A stretch of DNA of 9,603 nucleotides from positions 1-9,603 of the forward strand of contig CALKYG010000174.1 of the NCBI GenBank assembly GCA_938003575.1, read 5' to 3'. Numbering within the stretch: position 1 is the stretch's first letter; every line of letters begins with the position of its first letter. Positions 1 to 5,396 of the stretch are shown here, piece after piece. The notes beneath the pieces are model-generated. The model saw only the letters and a program-made list of their open reading frames with translations. It was not told where the DNA came from and ran no database searches. The position numbers and the translations under genes were made by a program. Source of the stretch: an uncultured Alphaproteobacteria bacterium. GTDB taxonomy: Bacteria > Pseudomonadota > Alphaproteobacteria > Caulobacterales > Parvularculaceae.

Positions 1-67
1 GGATCGCGACGAGGCCGCCAAGGGCCTCGTCTCCGGTCCGGTCATGAATGGCGACATCGACGAATAA
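1..67 (+). CDS. C-terminal tail of an unidentified protein (5' end outside window)
   Basis: The frame starting at base 2 is open from the window edge and ends at a TAA at 65-67. It gives a 21-residue tail, DRDEAAKGLVSGPVMNGDIDE, which is acidic and has no motif I recognise. The main support for a real gene end is the strong intrinsic terminator about 30 bases downstream on the same strand. The codons are GC-rich in third positions, like the neighbouring genes. Product unknown. Confidence 0.6.
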   Translation, partial: DRDEAAKGLVSGPVMNGDIDE

Positions 68-95
68 CGGGAAAAGCCGTTCAGCGTTTTTCAGG

Positions 96-121
96 CCGGC
101 GCCGTAAGGCGCCGGTTTTTT
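96..121 (+). terminator. Intrinsic (Rho-independent) terminator
   Basis: A perfect 8-bp GC-only stem (CCGGCGCC at 96-103, GGCGCCGG at 108-115) closes a GTAA loop, which is of the stable GNRA type, and is followed directly by six T residues (116-121). It lies 28 bases after the TAA at 65-67, so it should end the transcript entering from the left. There is no T-run on the other side of the stem, so it probably does not terminate the converging carotenoid oxygenase transcript as efficiently. Confidence 0.93.
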
Positions 122-161
122 ATTGCAGCCCGATTGTTGCGGCGCATGGCGCGTCGACGCC

Positions 162-1553
162 TCAGCCGGCTTTCGCCCAGGTCGCATGAAAGCCCGCGGG
201 CACGCGTTGCGGCAGCTTTACGCGGGCGACGGGCGATCCGGAAAAATTCGCGGGATCGATGATCCGGGCTTCGGAATTTCCGGCGAGATCGGTTGTGATT
301 GTCACCACCCAGCCGTCATCCTCCCGGTCGCCCGAAGGTGCGAAGGCTGGTTCCGATCCGAAAACGCCTTCGCCGAAATCATGCTGTTCATAGGAGCCGG
401 TCGTCAGATCGTATTTCCTGAGCGCCGAAAAGCGCTGAAGAACATGGTCGTCCATCACAACATGATAGGACCAGCGGGTCTTGCGGGTCGAGCGGTCGAG
501 ATTGACGACAGGAAACTCGCTCAGCGCGTCATCGAGCTGCGTCTCTGTCGCCTTGCCGGTCTTCATATTCATCCGCCAGATGAACGGCTGGGCGCGAAGC
601 GCCAGCACCGTAACCATTGGCGCATAGGGCCCGTAGGACGCGATATCCGGCTCATAACCGTTCGGCGCCATCTTGCAGGCGGCCATCACGACATCATCGC
701 CTTCCTCCCAGCAATTGATGACATGATAGATGTAACAGGTCGGAAATTCGAACCATTTGACCGGCCCGCCTTTCCGCGGGACGACGCCGAACCGTGTCGG
801 CTGGTTTGCCACCTTGATCTGCCACATGCGATTGCGGAGCGCGCTGTCCGTGAAAACGACGGGCAGATCGTGAAGGATGACATAGTTCTCCGTAAGCCCC
901 ATGTCGTGCGGCAGGCGCGGACCCGGCAGGTCGACTTCCTGAAAACGGACGAGCCGGTTGTCCGCCGAGATCGTGCCGAATGACATTTTCGGCTCGTACA
1001 GGGCGTAATCGAAAAAGACGAATTCGCCGGTGTTGGGGTCGGTCTTTGAATGGGCGGAGACGTTTCCCGGCAGGCGGCCGCCGAAATCCTCAACGCCGAT
1101 CGTCTCCAGCGTTTCAAGATCGACGCAGACCGGCTGGCCCGAGATATACCAGAGCGCAAGCAGGCGCCCGTTGTGGACGATGACGTCCGTATTGGCCGTG
1201 TCCTTGTATACGGTGCGGCGTCCGTCAACGGCGCGCGACGGCGAAAAGATGCCGGGCATGGCGTCGGCGCCCTCGATCTCCGCCTCGAAATCCGGCGTCC
1301 TTACATAGCGGTTCGCATAGCGCGCGCGGCCGTTTTCAAACCAGACGCCGTGCAGCATGCCGTCGCCGTCAAACCAGTGATGCATGCCGACGGGAGGCGA
1401 CATCGGGTTGGGTCCGTTTCGGTAATAGGCCCCGTTGAGGTTTCTCGGAATCTCGCCGGTCACGGGCAGATCGCGAGCGGAGACTTCCTCTCTGACCGGC
1501 GCATAAAGGCCGTTGAGGTAAGGGTTCATCGCATTCAAACGGGCATCGGTCAT
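162..1553 (-). CDS. Carotenoid oxygenase family protein (RPE65 / apocarotenoid / lignostilbene dioxygenase superfamily)
   Basis: This 463-residue protein belongs to the non-haem Fe(II) dioxygenases that split a C=C bond of carotenoids, apocarotenoids or stilbenes with O2; length is normal for bacterial members. The four iron-binding histidines of the seven-bladed propeller are visible: H168 (NVSAHSK), H216 (LPHDMG), H277 (CYIYHVINCW) and H456 (VPAGFHATW). Two second-shell glutamates are also present: E346 (SEFPVVN) and E401 (GSEPAF). The N-terminus NPYLNGLYAPV and the GAYYRNGPNP segment (41-50) are family hallmarks. There is no signal peptide, so it is probably cytoplasmic or membrane-associated. 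The ATG at 1553 has GAGG about nine bases upstream and lies 13 bases after the stop of the membrane-protein gene, which implies co-transcription. One oddity is Y136 where relatives usually have Glu (ALWY instead of ALWE). The substrate cannot be read from sequence; no carotenoid, rhodopsin or lignin gene lies in the window. Confidence 0.95.
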   Translation of the reverse strand: MTDARLNAMNPYLNGLYAPVREEVSARDLPVTGEIPRNLNGAYYRNGPNPMSPPVGMHHWFDGDGMLHGVWFENGRARYANRYVRTPDFEAEIEGADAMPGIFSPSRAVDGRRTVYKDTANTDVIVHNGRLLALWYISGQPVCVDLETLETIGVEDFGGRLPGNVSAHSKTDPNTGEFVFFDYALYEPKMSFGTISADNRLVRFQEVDLPGPRLPHDMGLTENYVILHDLPVVFTDSALRNRMWQIKVANQPTRFGVVPRKGGPVKWFEFPTCYIYHVINCWEEGDDVVMAACKMAPNGYEPDIASYGPYAPMVTVLALRAQPFIWRMNMKTGKATETQLDDALSEFPVVNLDRSTRKTRWSYHVVMDDHVLQRFSALRKYDLTTGSYEQHDFGEGVFGSEPAFAPSGDREDDGWVVTITTDLAGNSEARIIDPANFSGSPVARVKLPQRVPAGFHATWAKAG

Positions 1554-1566
1554 GGCTTCGCCTCAG

Positions 1567-2037
1567 CTAAGGGCCGCGCAAAATGTCCCGTTTGACCTTT
1601 GCGGCCTTGTCGACCCATCGCGCTGCATCGATCCGGAACTGGCGGCGATCGGCTCGGGCGCGGCGGTGAAGCAAGGCGTAAACAAAAATCAGGATGAGTT
1701 CGAGTTCAAACAGCAGATTGCTGGCGAGCTCATACCACCATTGCGACATCCCGAAGAATTCTCCGGGAAACGCAGCGACCGCCACCCTGAAGGCGTAGAA
1801 CGCGGTCGAGGCGAGATAGCTCAGCATCATCAGGAAATGAAACTGACGATGCTGGGCGTCCGGCGCCGACCATTTGGAATAGAAATAGACGAGGGCGAAC
1901 AGATCCAGCGCAGCATAGCGCCAGACGCCGCCATGGCTGCCGCTGAGCCAGAACAACATTGACGCGGCATAGATAAGACCCGAAACGCGGGACGCATTTC
2001 GGATATGCCTTGAGCCGCACCAATGGGCCGCCGCCAC
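1567..2037 (-). CDS. Uncharacterised polytopic membrane protein
   Basis: I do not recognise the family. The coordinates use the first canonical start (GTG at 2037), giving 156 residues. Hydrophobic stretches follow in order: VSGLIYAASMLFWLSG, VWRYAALDLFALVYFYS, FHFLMMLSYLASTAFYAF and ASNLLFELELILIFVYALL. This makes at least four membrane segments, then a basic tail (HRRARADRRQ...KAAKVKRD). The frame stays open upstream. A CTG at 2076, overlapping the TGA of the preceding gene as CTGA, would add 13 residues (TIGFYAASVLAAV...) that complete a fifth N-terminal membrane helix; the GTG at 2037 has no good ribosome binding site and cuts this helix. The gene lies between a small helical-protein gene and the carotenoid oxygenase with tight spacing on both sides, so it likely belongs to the same operon. 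A role in handling a hydrophobic substrate would fit but is inference. Confidence 0.75.
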   Translation of the reverse strand: MAAAHWCGSRHIRNASRVSGLIYAASMLFWLSGSHGGVWRYAALDLFALVYFYSKWSAPDAQHRQFHFLMMLSYLASTAFYAFRVAVAAFPGEFFGMSQWWYELASNLLFELELILIFVYALLHRRARADRRQFRIDAARWVDKAAKVKRDILRGP

Positions 2038-2072
2038 CGCTGCCAGGACGGAGGCGGCGTAAAATCCTATCG

Positions 2073-2390
2073 TCAGCGCATCCCAAACAGAGATAGGGCG
2101 GCCTCCAGAATTGGCGGGTCTTCCTTCGGTTGCCCGCGAGCCTGGAGAAGCTGGTACCCGGCTGCGAGGGCGCTCGATTCGATCGCATCATGCGCAGCCT
2201 GCACGGTTTCCACAAGTTTCAGGTATGCGGCCTGCATTTCGGACGCGTGTTCCTTCGTGAAGTCGCCGACCTTTTCAGCGGCCTCGGCCCCGGCCCCTGC
2301 GGAAAGCGCCGCAAGCCCCGATCCGAGGGCCAGCAGTTCCTTTTCAAAGCGGAGAAGGGCGACCTGCTCCTTCTTCATCGATTTAGACAT
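2073..2390 (-). CDS. Small helical protein of unknown function (phasin-like appearance)
   Basis: The 105-residue protein starts MSKSMKKEQVALLRFEK and has no signal peptide or membrane helix. It is rich in Ala, Glu, Leu and Lys, and most of it (about residues 5-90) should form amphipathic helices. Such composition is seen in phasins and other small lipid- or granule-surface proteins, but I see no diagnostic motif, so the likeness is only general. The ATG at 2390 is chosen because AAGGGAG lies eight bases upstream; a TTG at 2435 would extend the frame by 15 residues but falls inside the inverted repeat of the leader and has less support. The TGA overlaps or abuts the start region of the membrane-protein gene, which suggests translational coupling. 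It is the first gene of the cluster that ends with the carotenoid oxygenase. Confidence 0.7.
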   Translation of the reverse strand: MSKSMKKEQVALLRFEKELLALGSGLAALSAGAGAEAAEKVGDFTKEHASEMQAAYLKLVETVQAAHDAIESSALAAGYQLLQARGQPKEDPPILEAALSLFGMR

Positions 2391-2403
2391 GGTTAATGCT
2401 CCC

Positions 2404-2435
2404 TTGAGACGCCGCATTGGGCGACATCGCCTCAA
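2404..2435 (-). promoter_or_regulatory. Inverted repeat / leader hairpin beside the ribosome binding site of the oxygenase cluster
   Basis: Plus-strand arms TTGAGACG (2404-2411) and CGCCTCAA (2428-2435) match in seven of eight positions, and the mismatch becomes a G-U pair in the minus-strand RNA, so all eight positions can pair. The spacer is 16 bases. In the mRNA the downstream arm ends immediately before the GGGAG ribosome binding site of the small helical-protein gene. It may be an RNA hairpin affecting translation, or a DNA operator. A shorter competing stem (GGCGA/TCGCC) lies inside it. I see no convincing -10/-35 pair for this operon further upstream. Confidence 0.35.
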
Positions 2436-2475
2436 AAGGATCGAATGCGCTCGTAAACGAACCCCTAACGAGTTG

Positions 2476-2505
2476 TTGCGCGGGCGACGGATCAGCCGCT
2501 AATAT
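2476..2505 (+). promoter_or_regulatory. Possible sigma-70-type promoter for the small plus-strand gene
   Basis: A weak -35 (TTGCGC, 2476-2481) is separated by 18 bases from a -10-like TAATAT (2500-2505) in an otherwise GC-rich stretch. Transcription from here would start near 2512 and give a leader of about 48 bases before the GTG at 2560. The -35 match is poor, so this is a suggestion only. Confidence 0.25.
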
Positions 2506-2559
2506 TCGCGGCATGGGGACGGCTTCGGCTCGTCCGGCGTTCCGTCGGAGGGAGAACGC

Positions 2560-2802
2560 GTGGGAGATCGCGAAAAGGCCCTGGATCTTTACCGCAGATT
2601 GCGAGAGATTTTCTCTCGCGAGAAACGGTCAAATGTCATTGCTCTGCCGGTTCGCGGCCAATCTTCGAAAAACGCGCCATCAGGGCAAGCGCTCCCGAAA
2701 TCGCTTCTTCAAGATCCGTCTCAAAGCTCGGTCCCGGCGCAAAGTCGCGGGATTGAAGGAATGCTAAGACAGTTATTTGAAGAGCTAGCTTCCGACGATT
2801 GA
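2560..2802 (+). CDS. Candidate small protein gene, antisense to the 3' end of the XRE regulator gene
   Basis: The main evidence is the start: GGAGGGAG (2547-2554) lies five bases before a GTG at 2560, the strongest ribosome binding site in the window. The frame gives 80 residues with no family I recognise. The first 30 (GDREKALDLYRRLREIFSRE) look like a charged amphipathic helix. The middle (about 35-62) is Ser/Gln/Pro-rich, and the end (GIEGMLRQLFEELASDD) is again helical and acidic. The last 167 bases overlap, tail to tail, the coding sequence of the minus-strand XRE-type gene. The Ser/Gln/Pro-rich middle falls inside this overlap and could be an artefact of reading the other gene backwards. 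It may be a genuine overlapping gene, or a remnant whose original end has been lost. Confidence 0.45.
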   Translation: MGDREKALDLYRRLREIFSREKRSNVIALPVRGQSSKNAPSGQALPKSLLQDPSQSSVPAQSRGIEGMLRQLFEELASDD

Positions 2803-3223
2803 TTTTCGACTCATCGTTGGCGGCGGTGTCAGATTCCACAAAATCGAAGAAATTCTGGACGAGGCGCGAAATATCGTCGGGCGTCGTCTTCCCGAGAAAT
2901 TTGGACCCGCCGAACTTTGCGAGGATTGCGATAATTGCGTAGCGGGCGGCGATCGGACAGGTGTCGGGCTGCCCTGCAAGCCCTTTTGAAGAGTCCTTGG
3001 CCGCGGTTGCATCAACGGCCGGCGCGGTTACGACCGCCGCGTCGACGCCGAGGGCGCGGGAAACCGAGCGCACCCACTCGTCCGCCAGTGGAAAGCCGGG
3101 GCTCTCGATTCTCTCGATATCGGCGACCTCGGCGCGCATCAGGCGCGCCAGTTCGGACGGTGTCAGCAGAAACGCGAGCCTCAGTTTCCGGATATTATTT
3201 GACCTGAAGTCTTCCCGGTTCAT
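2636..3223 (-). CDS. XRE-family helix-turn-helix transcriptional regulator
   Basis: The 195-residue protein starts MNREDFRSNNIRKLRLAF. The N-terminal part (about 9-60) has the XRE/Cro-CI helix-turn-helix pattern: IRKLRLAFLLTPSELARLM, then a turn and EVADIERIESPGF, ending with DEWVRSVSRALGV. After an Ala/Thr/Val-rich linker (about 64-90) comes a predicted helical C-terminal region (AARYAIIAILAKFGG..., DISRLVQNFFDFVES..., RRKLALQITVLAFLQSRDF) that I do not recognise; it may bind a ligand or dimerise. A GTG at 3238 would add five residues. Neither start has a clear ribosome binding site, and I prefer the ATG. It is divergent from radA with under 70 bases between them, so it could act on radA or itself; this is inference. 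Its last 167 bases overlap the antisense candidate gene. Confidence 0.8.
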   Translation of the reverse strand: MNREDFRSNNIRKLRLAFLLTPSELARLMRAEVADIERIESPGFPLADEWVRSVSRALGVDAAVVTAPAVDATAAKDSSKGLAGQPDTCPIAARYAIIAILAKFGGSKFLGKTTPDDISRLVQNFFDFVESDTAANDESKINRRKLALQITVLAFLQSRDFAPGPSFETDLEEAISGALALMARFSKIGREPAEQ

Positions 3224-3291
3224 CGTGGCGATCTTCACGCGATCGGCCGCGATGGTCTAGATGGCGATGTGCGATTTAACGGGAGAGGCAT

Positions 3292-4656
3292 TTGGCCCGC
3301 CAGACCGAAGAATTCGTTTGCCAGTCCTGCGGCGCCGTCTACGGCAAATGGCAGGGCCGATGCGACGCCTGCGGCGAATGGAACACGATCGCCGCGGAAG
3401 CTGTCGAGGCGACGCCGCCGGGCTCAATGACGGGCGGCAAGGGGTCAAAGGGCAAGATCATTGATTTCACGTCGCTGCAGGGCGACGGCGAGTTCGAGCC
3501 GCGGCTTTTTACCGGGAACGCTGAGTTCGATCGCGCCTGCGGCGGCGGGCTTGTCCCGGGGTCCGCCTTGCTGATTGGCGGCGATCCAGGCGTTGGCAAG
3601 TCCACGCTGCTGCTGCAGGTTGCGGCGGGACTCGCCGATGGCGGTTCAAAAGTCGCCTACATTTCCGGCGAGGAGGCGACAGCCCAGATTCGCCTTCGGG
3701 CGAAGCGGCTCGGCCTGTCTGACGCCTCTGTCGCGCTCGCCTCGGCGACGGCGCTTCGCGACATTCTGGCGACCCTGAAGGCCGACAGGCCCGACGCCGT
3801 TATCATCGACTCGATACAAACGCTCTGGTCGGACACTCTCCCGGCCGCCCCCGGCACGGTCACCCAGGTTCGCGCCTGCGCCCAGGAGCTGATCCGCTTC
3901 GCCAAGGGATCGGGGTCGATCGTTATGCTTGTCGGTCATGTGACGAAAGACGGCCAGATCGCCGGCCCGCGCGTTGTTGAGCACATGGTCGACGCCGTTC
4001 TTTACTTCGAGAGCGAACAGGGGCGGGCCTTCCGTCTTCTTCGGGCGGTGAAGAACCGCTTCGGCGCAGCGCATGAGATCGGCGTCTTCGAAATGACCGG
4101 GGCCGGCCTTCGCGAGGTGGCCAACCCGTCGGAGCTCTTTCTTTCCGAGCCGGGAACCCCGGCGCCGGGCGCCGCGGTTTTCGCCGGAATCGAGGGCACA
4201 CGGCCGGTGCTCGTCGAAATCCAGGCGCTGGTCTCGCCTTCGACGCTGGCCGCGCCGCGGCGGGCGGTCGTCGGATGGGACAGTGCAAGGCTTTCAATGC
4301 TGCTCGCCGTCCTAGACGCCCGCTGCGGGCTCGATTTCGGACGCCACGATGTCTTCCTGAATGTCGCCGGCGGCCTTCGGATCGCCGAACCGGCGGCTGA
4401 CCTCGCGGCGGCCGCGGCCCTTTGTTCGTCGCTGTTTGACATGGCCTTGCCCAAAACCTTTGTCGTTTTCGGCGAGGTCGCGCTTTCCGGCGCGGTGCGG
4501 CCCGTAAACCAGGCGGAGGCGCGCCTGAAAGAAGCTCAGAAGCTCGGCTTCCTCGGCGCTCTCGCTCCCGCTGGAGGAAAGTCCGCATCCCTCGAGGTCG
4601 TCCCGGCCGAATCACTCGGGGACCTGACCGCCTGGGTGAGGCGAAGCGCCGGTTGA
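3292..4656 (+). CDS. radA: DNA repair protein RadA (branch-migration ATPase)
   Basis: RadA is a RecA-related DnaB-like motor that drives branch migration of recombination intermediates in the cytoplasm. All hallmarks are present in 454 residues, a normal length. The N-terminal zinc finger has C10-x2-C13 and C24-x2-C27. The Walker A loop GGDPGVGKST is at 96-105 and the Walker B strand AVIIDS around 169-174. The RadA-specific KNRFG motif is at 254-258. A C-terminal Lon-protease-like domain (about 285-450) lacks protease function in this family. The start is a TTG at 3292, supported by GGGAGAGG (3281-3288) three bases upstream and by the family-typical N-terminus MARQTEEFVCQSCG. It is the first gene of the radA-cvpA-purF block, with 86 bases to cvpA; within that gap I see no strong promoter or terminator. 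Confidence 0.97.
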   Translation: MARQTEEFVCQSCGAVYGKWQGRCDACGEWNTIAAEAVEATPPGSMTGGKGSKGKIIDFTSLQGDGEFEPRLFTGNAEFDRACGGGLVPGSALLIGGDPGVGKSTLLLQVAAGLADGGSKVAYISGEEATAQIRLRAKRLGLSDASVALASATALRDILATLKADRPDAVIIDSIQTLWSDTLPAAPGTVTQVRACAQELIRFAKGSGSIVMLVGHVTKDGQIAGPRVVEHMVDAVLYFESEQGRAFRLLRAVKNRFGAAHEIGVFEMTGAGLREVANPSELFLSEPGTPAPGAAVFAGIEGTRPVLVEIQALVSPSTLAAPRRAVVGWDSARLSMLLAVLDARCGLDFGRHDVFLNVAGGLRIAEPAADLAAAAALCSSLFDMALPKTFVVFGEVALSGAVRPVNQAEARLKEAQKLGFLGALAPAGGKSASLEVVPAESLGDLTAWVRRSAG

Positions 4657-4742
4657 GCGAAGCGCTGATCGCGGATAAGGAAGGGGCGCGCAGGGGAGAC
4701 TCGAGGCATTACCGCAATGCTCGGTTTCAGTACGGGTGACGA

Positions 4743-5396
4743 ATGACGGTCTTTGACGCGCTCCTCCTCGCGGTTGTCGGAATTTCGGTATTCTTCGCCG
4801 CCGTCAGAGGCGGGGTGAGGGAGCTTGCGACATTGACGGCGCTCGTGGTCGCAGCGTTGCTCGCCTTCCTGCTCATGAAGCCGATTGCGTCGGCGATCGG
4901 CAGAGATTCATTTTTCATCAATGCCGCCATCGCCGGGGTTATCGCTGTCGCCGGATTTGCCGGGTCTTACTTTGTCCTGCACAAGGCGCTCCTTCGATGG
5001 AAACCGACTTCGCGCGTCAAGCGGCTTGACAAAATAGGCGGCGGCGCTTTCGGCCTGATCAGGGCGCTCGCGCTGATCGGCCTTGGTTTTCTCGGCTACG
5101 GTTATTATCTCGATGAAGCGAACCAGCCGGATTCGGTTCGGCGGGCGATGTTGTTGCCGGTCGCCGCCGCTGCGGCCGGCTTTTTTGAACAGTTTGCGCC
5201 GCCAAACCGGGAACTCAGCGCCGCGAAGACGCCCAAGAACGCGGCGGCCGAAGGGTATGACGGCCGCGACCGTTCCGGCCTTAAGGAAATCATGACGACG
5301 GTTACGACGACAGACGGCGAAGCAAAGCCCGCAAGCGATGATCCGATTGCGGACATTCTTAATGAGGAAACGTCGAGCGATGACGCCCCGCAGTGA
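4743..5396 (+). CDS. cvpA: CvpA family inner-membrane protein
   Basis: CvpA proteins are small inner-membrane proteins, named for colicin V production in E. coli, with a poorly defined role often linked to envelope homeostasis. This 217-residue protein starts MTVFDALLLAVVGIS, as the family does. It has four membrane segments at about 3-21, 29-46, 57-80 and 100-122. The signature stretch VRGGVRELATL (21-31) and a basic loop (RWKPTSRVKRLDKIGGG, 85-101) before the last helix are typical. The C-terminal tail (about 150-217) is Ala-rich, then strongly acidic (DDPIADILNEETSSDDAPQ) and probably disordered. GGTGA lies just before the ATG. Its end overlaps the purF start by 17 bases, so the two are probably translationally coupled; adjacency to purF is common in proteobacteria. 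Confidence 0.92.
   Translation: MTVFDALLLAVVGISVFFAAVRGGVRELATLTALVVAALLAFLLMKPIASAIGRDSFFINAAIAGVIAVAGFAGSYFVLHKALLRWKPTSRVKRLDKIGGGAFGLIRALALIGLGFLGYGYYLDEANQPDSVRRAMLLPVAAAAAGFFEQFAPPNRELSAAKTPKNAAAEGYDGRDRSGLKEIMTTVTTTDGEAKPASDDPIADILNEETSSDDAPQ

Noticed and set aside
123..983. Plus-strand open frame (286 codons) opposite the carotenoid oxygenase gene
   Set aside because: It begins directly after the terminator T-run, has shadow-like composition, and is antisense to a gene with all four iron-binding histidines.
3199..3226. TTGACC followed by CATCGT as a radA promoter
   Set aside because: The -35 is good, but the -10 matches at only three positions, and the site lies inside the start of the XRE gene. 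It is not strong enough to annotate, although some promoter for radA must be nearby.
3923..4615. Minus-strand open frame (230 codons) opposite radA
   Set aside because: It is almost entirely Arg, Pro, Ala and Gly, typical of an antisense reading of a high-GC gene.
4657..4742. Small hairpin (GCATT/AATGC near 4706-4720) and promoter-like bits in the radA-cvpA gap
   Set aside because: The stem has five base pairs and no T-run, and the best -10 candidate (TAAGGA) is too poor. Nothing here supports a terminator or a separate promoter.
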